Shown here one piece after another: positions 1 through 13,215 of a stretch of DNA of 64,000 nucleotides (position 1 is the first letter of the stretch; each line of letters begins with the position of its first letter). Origin of the DNA: Iris pallida (taxonomy: Eukaryota; Streptophyta; Magnoliopsida; Asparagales; Iridaceae). The translations under genes were made by a program, and so were the position numbers. The notes beneath the pieces were generated by a model. It worked only from the letters and a program-made list of their open reading frames with translations, searched no databases and was not told where the DNA came from. The stretch is taken from NCBI GenBank assembly GCA_029216955.1, contig JANAVB010006998.1, positions 1,170,764-1,234,763 of the forward strand, read 5' to 3'.

Positions 1-1240
1 TATGGCTATGAATATCATAATAGTAATTCTTTAACCTTGTTCTTGGTCTCTTAATGGAGGAATGCACATTCTTTGATGATGAATATTTTTTTTTCCTCAT
101 TCTTAGCTTTCGCCACATAGATATGAGTTGGCATTCTAACTCATTGGAAACGCGTCTCGTAAGTTTGATTGTAATAGCTAGGACCAAATCTGGCTCTACT
201 CGACCCGATTGGCACCTCAAAATATTTTCTACAAGAATTTGATTAATGCTTTTTTCAATGCGCACCAAAAAGATAAGACATGTTCACTTTTCGTTCACAT
301 TAATATAGGACTCACCTTTGCATGTCTACAAGATCGTTCTTGAGAGAATACTAGATATGCGATCTTAAATGACCTAAAAGGTACAAATATATATTATTAT
401 TTCATTTTTTTAGAATTGTTAAAAAAATGGTATTTATAAAGGGTATGAACTGTCAGAAATGTAAATGTTAGAGATAAGGGTCTCACTTATACATAGATAT
501 TAGGATTTGTGGGTTTCAAAATTGACCGATGTTAGAGTTTGAGTCTCGAAATGAATGTTTTCGTAGGCTAATGACAATGATTTCAAATTCTAATATCGAT
601 CAATTTTGAGACCCAAATTCTAATATCGATATATTTTTCAGATCACAAAACTAAATAACCCTAAATGTTATATAGTGAAAGAAACTTTATAGAAATAGAT
701 CGATGTAAAAGGAGTTCACAAATATTTGAACCCACAAAATACTTCGCTAGCCGGATTGACAAAATTTGTACATACTTGAATTTAATCTTGGCGGACCGGT
801 TTGACAAAATTCAAACAAGTTCTAAAATAGAATGCATGTGCATGCATATATCCAATTATTTAGTACTTGTTTGAATACTACCAGATCTGAGTGGCACAAT
901 ATTTTGTGAATGCAATATTTGTAAAAAAAAAAAAATTTCTTCGTTTATTTATATGTATTTTTTCTAGTCCAATAAATTTTTTTTTTTTTTTTTTTTTTTG
1001 TATAGATACGTGGATAACGTCATCAACAAGTATCCTATTTAGAATTCAGCACAATAATTTGGATTATAGTGGCCTAGTGGGTCATTATTTTAAATACCTT
1101 AGATCAAAAAGATTCTTGTGAGTTGAAAATTCTAATCATAAAGAATGACGAGAAATGAAACTAGAAGAGTAATTACACGTAGATACTAAGATATGTAGTG
1201 TCCACCCATCAACTTTGAACAAAAATAATTCCCCTGAAAT
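1..1240. other. AT-rich spacer, no gene seen
   Basis: No open frame here resembles a known protein; the short ORFs are low-complexity. It holds A and T homopolymers (about 921-933 and 970-989) and the hairpin at 495-630. It ends at the GAAAT duplication of Copia-1. Confidence 0.7.
495..630. repeat. Imperfect inverted repeat (hairpin)
   Basis: The arm at 495-542 is matched by the reverse complement of 583-630, with an estimated 85% identity over about 48 bp and a 40-bp loop. Both arms carry the cores ATATTAG and TTTCAAAATTGA or its near match. It could be a foldback MITE or a small-RNA-producing hairpin. I saw no clear target duplication. Confidence 0.6.
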
Positions 1241-2571
1241 TGTTATTGCCGGGAACACCGGGACACGCTTTTCGATGGAAAATACAGAAATTGAAACAGT
1301 TGTAAAGACAATGTTTCAAATGCAATTCCTTAAAGAAGGTTTTGCAACAGAGATCCAGAAGGATTCTGCAAATTACGAGATCTAAAAAGATATCGTAATT
1401 CACGAATAATCTAAAGAGATTTTCGTTATCGTAGCAATCTGGCAGTAGTGCCTTCTAAAAAGAAGATACTGACAGAAATGCTAAAGGCAACAGAAGGGTG
1501 ACAGGCGAGAAGATGGAATTGCTGGGGTGAATTATCACCGTTGCTCAAAGCTTTATTCGCCCTCTGCGAACAGCTTCCAGGAACCAGCAAGGTTGACGGA
1601 AAACCTTGGAACACTCCTACTCTTCTGACTCCTCGGAAGACGGCGAACTCCTCTGGCAATGGCTCTACTCTTCTCTCTCTGTTTCTGAAATAACAGAACC
1701 CACGCGCTAGTGTTTGTGTTAAAAAACACGCTCACTACTCTGTTGTGTTAAAGAACACTTAGAGTTTTCTTTTCTCTCTGGAATTCTGTTTTTTCCTACA
1801 CTGAGAGAGAGGAGAGAACCTGCATATATAGCCCACGGGGCGGTTGCCAAGCAGTTGCCTGAACTTCAGGGTAGTGGCTGAACCACTCCTGAATGTGCAG
1901 CAACTGCTGCAACCGTTCCCGCTCTAATATGCAGCCAGCCACACGCACACTACGCACTCTACGCACATTGCGTACGCTGCGCACACTGCGCACTCTACGT
2001 ACGCTGCGTACGCTGCGCACTCTGCGCACTCTACGCACGCTGCGTACGCTGCGCACACTGCGCGTACTGGGCGTACTGGCTGCGTACTGGGCTGCGTAAC
2101 TGGGCCAGCGTAACTGGGCTCGCGTAACGGGCCGCGCAACGTGGTCGCGCAAGTGGCTCGCGCATCGAGCGCAACTTAAGCGCACTATGCGCCTAGCGAC
2201 GATGCTGACGTGCTAAGTGCAAAGTGCGCCAACAAAACGCCACATTACGCCTCATGAGCCCTTGAGCCCGAGTCCGAGCCCGAGCCCGAGCCCGAGTCCG
2301 AGTCCGAGTCCGAGTCGCTAAGCTCCTACGGAGCTTAGCTCCTACGGAGCTTAGCTCCATGGAAATAAATTTCCAAGAGCAAAAAGCTTACAGCTTCTTA
2401 ATTGTTGATTAAGCCTTTATACCATTAATAATTAATCCCACATGGCACACACCCATGTGCACTACATGTGCATCTCCATAAAGTGTAAAGACTCATATAT
2501 ATGGAGATACACATTCCTTTCTAGCCGATGTGGGACTAAAAACCAAAAACCAAAGGCTAAAAAACCCAACA
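1241..2571 (-). repeat. Copia-1 3' LTR
   Basis: 1331 bp, bounded by TGTT and AACA, and the partner of 7599-8919. It contains a GC-rich array (1941-2112), a CCGAGT/CCGAGC hexamer array (about 2262-2319) and a perfect 9-bp stem, CTAAGCTCC-TAC-GGAGCTTAG. The stem unit occurs twice here and once in the other LTR. Confidence 0.95.
1941..2112. repeat. GC-rich short tandem array in the LTR
   Basis: Tandem variants of TGCGCAC, TACGCAC and TGCGTAC with a period of about 9-12 bp, repeated at 8299-8470 in the other LTR. Because the period is near a multiple of three, several frames stay open and encode Thr-Leu-Arg or Val-Arg-Ser runs. These are not genes. Confidence 0.8.
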
Positions 2572-2583
2572 ATCCTCCACATA
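2572..2583 (-). promoter_or_regulatory. Copia-1 polypurine tract
   Basis: On the minus strand GTGGAGGAT lies directly before the TGTTGGG start of the 3' LTR. This is the expected position and composition of the primer for plus-strand DNA synthesis. Confidence 0.75.
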
Positions 2584-2929
2584 TCTCTATATATATGAGT
2601 ACGAGTGTTCCCCACAGTAACTGTCCATTATGCGTTTAGGATAGATGCCACTTAAGACTTGAATCTTCCCACGTGAGTCAAAAATCAAACTATAATACAA
2701 GAATGGACTAAGTCTTGAATTCTGCATCATAGCTGAAATTCTTTCCACTCACATAATGTAGTTACATGTGCTTCTGGCTGCACATTGAAGGCCGTGTGCC
2801 AGCCTGGTTTCAGTGTATAATATTGGGCGTCTACAAGTTTACCCTCAAGAGACGGCCTGATATCTCTTTGTCCATACACTATAGGTGAGTTCTTTATTAA
2901 AGAGACATGGCATGAAGCATCCAACGCTT

Positions 2930-3375
2930 CCTTTGCGGTGCTACGCCGCTATGACATGGCCTTAAGCCGAGGACCTTACCCCGAATCACCGGGAACCTCA
3001 TCGTAGTGTCATACTACCCGTAGCATGAGGTCTAGCCCCTTTGTAGTGCCAAACTACCCAGCATGAAGCCTTACGCTTTTGTGCGGTGTTACGCCGCTAC
3101 GACATGGCTTGCAAGGCCGAGGCTTATCCCTAGCCGGGTTTACCTCATTGTGGTGTCGTGCCACCCGTAACCTGAGGAACACCTCCTCTTTGTAGTGCTG
3201 ACTACATCCCTCTTTAATTCAATATACAGCATTAGGCCAACTGCCTATTTGCGGTGCTATGCCGCTGTGACTTGGCTAACATAGCCGAGGCTTTACCTCC
3301 TTCGAGAACCTCATGGTGGAGTCACCGCCACACATAGCATGGAGTCACACTCCTTGAAGTGCTGTGCTACCATGC
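2930..3375. repeat. Three imperfect hairpin-bearing repeats in the Copia-1 3' region
   Basis: Three units about 150-165 bp apart begin near 2932, 3081 and 3249 with variants of TGCGGTGCTACGCCGC followed by GACATGGC and GCCGAGG. Each is followed by a second hairpin-like block near 2998, 3144 and 3309, for example GTAGTGTCATACTAC. The rest of 2584-3647 is non-coding. No protein family is recognised. Confidence 0.7.
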
Positions 3376-3647
3376 TTCCTGTAAAGCATACCAGACATTC
3401 CAAATGCCTGAGAACTCATTAAGGCATTTAAGCCAACCTCCCACAGGACCTGTTTTCTGCAGAAAACAACAGTAGACAACAGTGGTTATAGGTCCGTAAC
3501 CTCTACATATCCAATAGAACATGTACCCACCGTTCCTGATATTCTTCCGATTAGTGGTCCTCCCTTGAACCAAAAGTTAGATGCCTAGTAGATAAATCTT
3601 TGAACTAATAGCATAAAACTTTATGGTAGGAATACAATAATACAATA

Positions 3648-6600
3648 TCAGAATGCCTTCAAGCCCATTTTACAAGCTGTGTCATCGACCAGCTGGCGCT
3701 TGAGGCCCTTGGTGAACGGATCCGCCAGGTTCTCCTGACTCCGAACATCAATTACTGCAATAACACCTCTCTTGATAAGATCGTGTACTGCCCTGTGCTT
3801 TAACCGCACAGTCCTCTTCTTCCCGTTGAAAAGGTCATTTGATGCCACCGTCGCAGTCGCCTGGTTGTCGCAGTATATCGGTATTGCCGGTATTTGCGCC
3901 CCAACCACTGGAGATCATACATGAGCTCCCGAAGCCATTCTGCTTCCTCGGCTGCGGTATCAAGTGCAAAGAACTCAGATTCCATGGATGACCGTGAGAG
4001 CATAGTCTGCTTCTTCGACTTCCACGATATAGCAGCTCCACCCATTGTGAAAATGTATCCACCTGTGGACCTCTCGCTCTCCACCTCTGAGCACCAACTG
4101 GCATCACTGAAGCCTTCCACTACCGGAGGATCTCCGCTGTAGTACAGTGCATATGTCTGAGTCTTCTTGAGATATCTCATAACCCGTTCCACAGCTTTCC
4201 AGTGTTCAACACCTGGATTGCTCGTAAAACGACTCAGCATTCCCACGGCGAAAGCTATGTCAAGCCTTGTGGCAGTAGTAGCATACATCAAACTCCCGAT
4301 TACGCTTGCATACTCCAGCTGCCTGACGCTTTCCCCTGAATTAGGCTTCAGCTTCAGATCACACCTGTACGGCGTATCGATCCCTGGAAGATCCCGATAC
4401 CCATAACGAGTGATCATTTTCTCAATATAATGAGACTGTGACAGCGCTAGTCCAGTGTCTGTCCGGATGATCTTGATCCCTAAGATCACATCAGCTTCCC
4501 CCAAGTCCTTCATACTGAACTTGCTTGAGATGAATTTCTTTGTCTCCGTGACACATCTAATATCCGTACCTAGGATAAGCATGTCGTCCACGTACAGACA
4601 AACGATCACACCTCTTCCATCAGCGAACTTCGTGTAAACACACTTGTCCGTATCGCTGACCATGTAGCCATTTGACCTTATAACTTTGTCAAATTTCTCA
4701 TGCCACATCTTGGGAGCCTGTTTAAGACCGTACAAGGATTTTACCAACTTGCAGACTTTGTCTTCAAGACCTCTGATGACAAATCCCTCTGGCTGTTGCA
4801 TGTAAATCTCTTCGGTCAGCTCGCCATTTAGAAAAGCCGTATTCACATCCATCTGATGTATCACCATCTTATTTATTGCTGCGAGAGCAATCAACATTCT
4901 GATGGTGGTCATCCGGGCTACTGGAGCATATGTGTCAAAGTAGTCAATCCCCTGCTTCTGAGAAAACCCCTTGGCTACCAACCTAGCCTTGAACTTGTCA
5001 ATAGTTCCGTCTGCTTTCATCTTCTTCTTGAAGATCCATTTGCATCCGATGGGTTTCGCTCCTTCAGGAAGATCAACCAACACCCAAGTGTTATTTGAGA
5101 TGATGGAATCAATCTTATTGTCAATCGCCTCCTTCCAGAAAACCGCGTCTCTGGTCTTCATCGCCTCATCATAGGTAAGTGGATCTGCTTCCACATGATA
5201 GGTGACAAAGTCACTTCCGAAGTCCTTCGGCCTCCTCATACGCTTAGCTGACGGCTCAGCTTGTTCTGGTTCAATCGTTGTATCAACAACAACATCTTCT
5301 TGGACCACATCTTCATTGAAGACTTCAGTCTCTTGTGCACCCTCATTATTCTCCGGAACATCCGGAAGAACAATATTCTTGTGCCTTGCAAACTTGTCTT
5401 CAAAATATTCTGCATCGCGAGATTCAATGATATAATTTGACTCAATATCAAGAAATCTCCGAGCATCACTCTTCTCGGCATACCCCAAGAAGATCATCTT
5501 TGTAGTCCTTGTCCCAAGCTTCTGAATCTTCAGATCTGGAAGCTTGACATATGCTAGACACCCCCACACTCGAATAACATTCAAGTTAGGTCTGACTTTG
5601 AACCAGAGTTCATGAGGAGTAATATCAGAAGTTGCATGAGGCACTCTATTTAGAATAAAAGTGGCCGTCAATGCAGCTTCTCCCCAGTAGCACTTAGGAA
5701 GGCCAGCAGTCAACAACATTGAATTTATCATTTCTGTCAACGTCCTGTTCTTCCTCTCAGCTACTCCGTTTGATTGAGGAGAGTACGGAGCCGTAGTCTC
5801 ATTGACAATTCCATGTTCCTTACAGAACGATGCGAATTCATGAGACCTGTACTCCCCACCTCGATCACTTCTTATCCTTTTGAGTTGTTGTCCAGTCTGT
5901 CGCTCAGCTTCAGCTCTGAACTCCTTGAACTTCTCGAATGCTTCGTCTTTAGCCTTCAGCAAGTAGACGAACGCATACTTTGAAAAGTCATCGATGAAGG
6001 TTATGAAATACTTCATCCCGGCCTTTGTAGAGAACTGTTTGAAGTCACAGATATCGGAGTGAACCAACTCCAGAAGATCTGTACTTCGATTAACCCGAGG
6101 AAAGGGTTTCCTTGTGATCTTCATTTGAGCACAAACTTCACATTTCTTTACCTTACCCCCACATTTGGAGATAAGTCCTAGACTAGACATTCTGTTTATT
6201 CGTTTACAATGAACATGTCCTAGCCTATTATGCCACAACTCAAGAGTATAAGCAGAATGAGTGACTTCATTAATAACATTAATTACATTGGACTGATTTA
6301 TAAGCTGAATCTTGAACATTCCTTCGGTATAAAAAGCTTTCCCGAAATATGTTCCCATGATAGACATCACCATCTGGCCAGCATTGATGTCCATTCTGAG
6401 GCCTGCATTACAGAGTAAGCCTCCCGAGATTAGGTTCTTGGCGATAGCAGGTACGTGCTTCACGCCTTGAAGCGTTAGAGACTTGCTAGAAGTCAGCTTC
6501 AGAGTAACCGTCCCGATCCCTAGAACTTCAGCTTGTGCTTGGTTCGCCATCACAACCGCTTCAGAAGTGGGTGTGTAGGTGGTGAACCACTCCTTACTGG

Positions 6601-7579
6601 AGCAGACATGGCAGGTGGCTCCAGTATCTACCCACCAGTCTGAATCAGATCCTACAGCATCAACCTGTCCAATCATAGCAATTACATCAGTAATCATTAA
6701 GACTTTGCTAGGCTCACCTTGCTCTGATTTCTTGGCCGGTGCTGTGCATTCACTTTTGAAATGGTCCAACTGGCCACACTTGAAACAAGGCATCTTTGCC
6801 TTAGATTTCTTTGAGTTGAAAGAAGTTCCCTTAACATTCAAGTTGTTAGGGTTCTTCTTCTTCTTCTGGAAATCTGCACGCTTTCCCTTTCCCTTTGGTT
6901 CCTTGGTCTGAACCAGATTGGCGTTAGCCAATTGCTTGGAAAGCGTGTCAACCTTATGTTGAGCCCTCATCTGGTCTTCAACATAAATTTCCTGCAGGAG
7001 ATCTTCAAGGGTGATCTCCAGCTTCTTCCTATGCATGTTTGCATAGAACTTACTCCACCCAGCGGGGAGCTTTGAGACAATCCCTCCAACAACAAACTTG
7101 TCGGGGAGGGGCATCGCCTCGTCTTCCAACTTCTGTCGCAGCTTCAGAAATTCTTTGACCTGCGGCAGCATGGACTTCTCGTCCTCAAAGAGCCATTTGT
7201 GATATTTTTCAACCACAAATATTTTGCTCCTGTTCTTGTCTTCTTCGTAGAGTTTTTCTAGAGACTCCCATATGTCTCTAGCGATATCCTTCTTAGAATA
7301 TGATTCTGTTAGGGAATCCTCCATAGCATTCAGGATAAGCAACCTGCAAATGCTATTCTCCCTTCTCCACTTGGCCTGAAGTTTAGTAGCCGCAGTGATT
7401 GCGGCAGCAGACCCAGTATCTGGAACAGTAGGTTCCTCTTCAAGAAATATGTGATCCACGTCTCTGAGTTGAAGAGTGAGATATACCTTCCTCTTCCAGA
7501 CTTGATAATGCTCTCCATCAAACTTCTCTAACTTACAGAAGTCAGTGTTTAGGAGTGAAGCATTAATATTTTCCATCAT
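3648..7579 (-). pseudogene. Copia-1 Gag-Pol polyprotein, one frameshift
   Basis: A copia polyprotein of about 1,300 codons that would make the particle protein and enzymes for reverse transcription and integration. In order: Gag (residues 1-260), a CX2CX4HX4C knuckle starting CFKCGQ (about 265-278), aspartic protease with DTGA (about 318), integrase zinc region (LELWHNRLGH onward) and D,D,E core, reverse transcriptase with YVDD (about 997-1000), then RNase H. The first frame stops at 3800. The true RNase H tail (YCDNQA to KGLKRQ) continues in another frame to the stop at 3648-3650. The break maps to a four-base C run at 3899-3902 (G on the coding strand), consistent with loss of one base. The start is a double Met only 20 nt inside the 5' LTR. 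Otherwise it looks intact. Confidence 0.93.
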
Positions 7580-7598
7580 AGCAATAAAGCTTTGAGAT

Positions 7599-8919
7599 TG
7601 TTATTGCCGGGAACGCCGGGGCACGCTTTTCGATAGAAAATACAGAAACTGAAACAGTTGTAAAGACAATGTTTCAAATGCAATTCCTTAAAGAAGGTTT
7701 TGCAACAGAGATCCAGAAGGATTCTGCAAATTACGAGATCTAAAAAGATATCGTAATTCACGAATAATCTAAAGAGATTTTCGTTATCGTAGCAATCTGG
7801 CAGTAGTGCCTTCTAAAAAGAAGATACTGACAGAAATGCTAAAGGCAACAGAAGGGTGACAGGCGAGAAGATGGAATTGCTGGGGTGAATTATCACCGTT
7901 GCTCAAAGCTTTATTCGCCCTCTGCGAACAGCTTCCAGGAACCAGCAAGGTTGACAGAAAACCTTGGAACACTCCTGCTCTTCTGACTCCTCGGAAGACG
8001 GCGAACTCCTCTGGCAATGGCTCTACTCTTCTCTCTCTGTTTCTGAAATAACAGAACCCACGCGCTAGTGTTTGTGTTAAAAAACACGCTCACTACTCTG
8101 TTGTGTTAAAGAACACTTAGAGTTTTCTTTTCTCTCTGGAATTCTATTTTTTCCTACACTGAGAGAGAGGAGAGAACCTGCATATATAGCCCACGGGGCG
8201 GTTGCCAAGCAGTTGCCTGAACTTCAGGGTAGTGGCTGAACCACTCCTGAATGTGCAGCAACTGCTGCAACCGTTCCCGCTCTAATATGCAGCCAGCCAC
8301 ACGCACACTACGCACTCTACGCACATTGCGTACGCTGCGCACACTGCGCACTCTACGTACGCTGCGTACGCTGCGCACTCTGCGCACTCTACGCACGCTG
8401 CGTACGCTACGCACACTGCGCGTACTGGGCGTACTGGCTGCGTACTGGGCTGCATAACTGGGCCAGCGTAACTGGGCTCGCGTAACGGGCCGCGCAACGT
8501 GGTCGCGCAAGTAGCTCGCGCATCGAGCGCAACTTAAGTGCACTATGCGCCTAGCGACGATGCTGATGTGCTAAGTGCAAAGTGCGCCAACAAAATGCCA
8601 CATTATGCCTCATGAGCCCTTGAGCCCGAGCCCGAGCCCGAGCCCGAGTCCGAGTCCGAGTCCGAGTCCGAGTCCGAGTCGCTAAGCTCCTACGGAGCTT
8701 AGCTCCATGGAAATAAATTTCCAAGAGCAAAAAGCTTACAGCTTCTTAATTGTTGATTAAGCCTTTATACCATTAATAATTAATCCCACATGGCACACAC
8801 CCATGTGCACTACATGTGCATCTCCATAAAGAGTAAAGACTCATATATATGGAGATACACATTCCTTTCTAGCCGATGTGGGACTAAAAACCAAAAACCA
8901 AAGGCTAAAAAACCCAACA
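7599..8919 (-). repeat. Copia-1 5' LTR
   Basis: 1321 bp, the promoter-side LTR of this minus-strand element. The bases just inside it read ATCTCAAAGC on the minus strand, only loosely like the usual tRNA-iMet primer site TGGTATCAGAGC, so the primer site is uncertain. Confidence 0.93.
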
Positions 8920-8924
8920 GAAAT

Positions 8925-9120
8925 ATGGTGTGCACATGGTATATGAGAATTAGACACGTTTGTCGGTGGTTGAGCGCGTGAACAGACGTCATAATATGGA
9001 TGTATACGATTTCTTTTTGTTTAATTTGTATTTTATGTTTTTTTATTTTTTTATTACAAATCATACATATCTATATGTTCTTAAGGTTGTCATAATATGG
9101 ATGTATACGACTTCTTTCTT
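8925..9120. other. Spacer with a direct repeat
   Basis: AT-rich, with no gene. A segment of about 40 bp starting GTCATAATATGGATGTATAC occurs at 8988 and again at 9088, exactly 100 bp apart. Confidence 0.6.
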
Positions 9121-9357
9121 TGTTGAATCAAAGAAACACGGTGTGATCCAAACTAGAGTTGACAGAATTGGTCCATGAGCTAAGATATTGAACTGAATCT
9201 ATGTCTTAAAATTTTTCTTTTCATGTAAGACTAGCTTAACCAACATCAATTATCTATACCTCATAATCTCATCTCATTTTCAATGTGAGACTAAATTACC
9301 AACTCCATTATTATCTCTTTTTGAGAGTTCAACTGAAAACGAGATACAATCGAACAA
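9121..9357 (-). repeat. Degenerate small copia-type LTR (left copy)
   Basis: It aligns by eye with 21487-21695: shared blocks include TATGTCTTAAAAT, TTCATGTAAG, CAATGTGAGACTAA, CAACTCCATTAT and AACGAGATACA, ending CGAACA against CCAACA. The left boundary is blurred by a small insertion. It is probably the 3' LTR of a short element whose 5' LTR lies at 21487. I could not confirm a matching target duplication, so two independent copies remain possible. Confidence 0.55.
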
Positions 9358-10939
9358 TCTCTATATTAGAGGGTGTTTGGTTGCTGAAAGTAGGGCGAAA
9401 GTGATGAAAAATTTGGAACTTTGCAGCCGTTTGGTTGTAAACATGAAACACAAATTTTTTGAGCCGAAGTGCTATGATGCAGTTTCTGTCCCACCCTCCC
9501 CCCCCGTAAATTCTCTCATTTTCATACCCCCAAGTTTTGATAAGAAACTCCTACGGAAAGAGTGAAAAGTGAAAAAAAAATTCCTCTGAAAAGTTACGGA
9601 GCCACCGTCAGCATTCATGTGTCCGACACGCAGCGGCGGTGACCTCTCACTGAGGGGATGAGACGATGATAAGGGAAAGAGTGGTGTGGATGTCACGACC
9701 CGCACCCGCTAAAAAGGGCACGTGACGCGACAACGCCCAGCCCTCACCGGAAAAAACGGCGTGGAACGCTGTGGATTTTCTATTCTGACAACAGTTTATA
9801 TATATAACAAAACCTGTTGAGAATATAGTCAACTCTGAACGGAGGACAAGCAATGAATATATATAAGTACTCAATCACAACTCTAAGACGATAAGTAAAG
9901 ACTGAAAGATAAAGACAACAAGACGATAAAATATAACCTGTCAAGTCCAGATACAAATAATATACAAATCCAGTCTCTAATACAGTCCAAATATAATACA
10001 GTCTCAAAAGTAACTGGAAACTAAGTCCAATACAAAGACCTACTCTAACTAAACAAGTGGTATAGTCTCGTCAGGCGGAGCTACGCCCTGCGGGACTAAG
10101 TCTAGGCCCACTACGTCGTCCGGACCGTAGTAGGTACTGTAATCTCCCTCGTCGACATCTGTAATATTTTATCAACAGTCCAGTCAGGATGGAACGAGTA
10201 CATATATCTCATAACTGATCTCAAGATAGAATAAAAGCTATAAGACTGTAAATAGAGCATATACAATGAATCATGGGGTGTACATGTATGTATCATGGCA
10301 TGGTAAGCTGTAAAGCTAGAGCTAGAACAAGAAAATAGAACGGGATCATGGCATGTACATAATCAAGGTAAGCTATATATCCAATGTGTGTGAGTAGTAG
10401 TTTCAGCTTGTGATCGGCTTGGGTACCTGTCGAGAATCGGCCTGGCAAGTCATAAGTGCGGTATATGACTCACACTGTTCAAGAATGCAAGGGGATATGA
10501 TCACAGGCATACGCTACTACTCCCCCTACCCCAACTGGTAGAATGGATCCAAACAGGACACGTCACTGCACAGGATTCTAATGAGAAGGTAGCTAGCCTT
10601 CTCTAGAATCAGTGACCACATATTGAGCAAGAGCTACAAGGGTGCTTGCACAATACATCCCAACCTAAGAAGGAGAAAACATCTCTCGTCGGGATCCAAG
10701 AATACCAATCCGTGAGAACCATGTGTCGGGAATAAGCATATCAATACTAAGTACATAAATCATAACAGTTATCAGAAATTGGGAATAAGTATCAGAGAAT
10801 GTACTCGCCTGTAAGATGATAATATACGTCGACTGGATCAACTGCAGTGTCTCGAGGACCTATAGAGAACAAGACGTATCAATACTATGTTTAGGAAGTA
10901 AAGTTAAATCAAAATAAACCCTATTTAGTCATTCTAGGT

Positions 10940-11215
10940 CAAGACATGTCTAGTCGGATCAATCTTGGTCATGGGAGAACATTAGAAGTTAAACCGGATC
11001 AATCTAGGTCAAAAACTGACTTACCGTTGACTTTTGGTCAACGGGTCAACTCTGGTCAACTCTAGGTCAACTCTAGGTCAACCCTAGGTCACTGGTGACT
11101 AATAGTTGACTTTTATTCATCTGTCCAAGTTAAAAGGAATTTGGAACTAAATTGGGTAAAGTGTTGACCCATAGTTGACTTTTAGTCTAAAAAGTCAACC
11201 GTGGTCAACCGGATC
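10940..11215. promoter_or_regulatory. GGTCAA/TTGACC cluster in the Gypsy-1 LTR
   Basis: About eight GGTCAA motifs and several TTGACTTT/TTGACC motifs lie within 275 bp. TTGAC(C/T) is the core of the W-box bound by WRKY factors. The equivalent block in the other LTR is at about 18170-18440. Regulation is inferred from motif density only. Confidence 0.45.
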
Positions 11216-12139
11216 CAAGACTAGGTTTAGACAGCTAATTCTACTCATTACCAACCTATACAATCCATATCCAAGTCCATCTTGGACTTGGAAACTCAAA
11301 TCTTGGCCATGGGCCAATTCCCTATTTTACCCTTTTTAAGGGTAAAATTCTACCCTCGACGATTATCTAGATAGCCTACCTACGCTTGATATTTTGACCC
11401 GTGCTCCCTAAGGTAGTAGGGTACTATCCTATAGGTTCGTTATCTACCATAATACGTAGATAAAGTGGACGTCTAGTCCACCTTACGGCCCGTTGCATAT
11501 ATCTTGAATATTTTAAGATACGCGCAGATACGGCGCGATACCGGCGCCCTACGACCCCGATTTCCACTCGGGAGCTTACCCGCAAAATCTAAATCACGTA
11601 ACCTAGGCTTACGTCAAGTTTCATCGCGATCCGATGCTCCGGGCTCAATTTCGCCCTCTAACTCGACTTCTACTAAAAATCCTCCTTCTTGTTCTCATCC
11701 CAACCTTCTTCTTTCACTCTAAACTCTAATTCTTCTTCTTCTTAACTTCTTCCCCTTATCCTTCTAGCTCTAATTCTTCTTCTTACTCCTCCTTCCTATT
11801 CTTCTTCAAATTCCTAACTTCTCCTAGTTTTCTTCTTCTCCCACTTCCTTCTCATTCTAATTTCCTTCCTTCTTCTTAATTCTTTTCCTTCCTTCTTCTA
11901 TCTATCTTCTCATCTATTTCTCTATATATAAACATATATATATATATCTATATATATATACCTACATATATACGTATATTTAGGATACTATGGGGGATCA
12001 ATAGGGGCAAATAGGGGTATAAAAGGGGGGGGGGGGGAGAAGGAGCTGCTCACAGCAGCTCCTGCTGCTGCCTGCTGCTGCTGCTGCTAATGCCACTGCT
12101 TGCTGCTGCTGCATCTGCTACTGCAGCTGCTGCTACTTA

Positions 12140-13215
<1,076 letters not shown>

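Larger units (their letters stand above)
1241..8919 (-). mobile_element. Copia-1, Ty1/copia LTR retrotransposon, complete
   Basis: A full-length copia element read on the minus strand. Both LTRs run TGTT to AACA on the plus strand. A perfect 5-bp target duplication, GAAAT, lies at 1236-1240 and 8920-8924. Inside are a purine tract next to the 3' LTR, a long 3' untranslated region and one Gag-Pol frame. By eye the LTRs differ by roughly 15-20 substitutions, mostly transitions, plus a repeat-unit difference, so insertion was fairly recent. The only obvious coding lesion is a frameshift near the end of RNase H. Confidence 0.95.

Noticed and set aside
1893..2185. Open frames of Thr-Leu-Arg and Val-Arg-Ser repeats, also at 8251-8543
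   Set aside because: They translate a short GC-rich tandem array inside the LTR and are open in several frames and both strands. No gene.
2930..3375. CRISPR-like array
   Set aside because: The units are long, imperfect, without uniform spacers, and inside a plant retrotransposon.
3899..3902. Programmed frameshift in Copia-1 between two pol frames
   Set aside because: It falls inside RNase H, where no copia element is known to shift; a single-base loss in a homopolymer is simpler.
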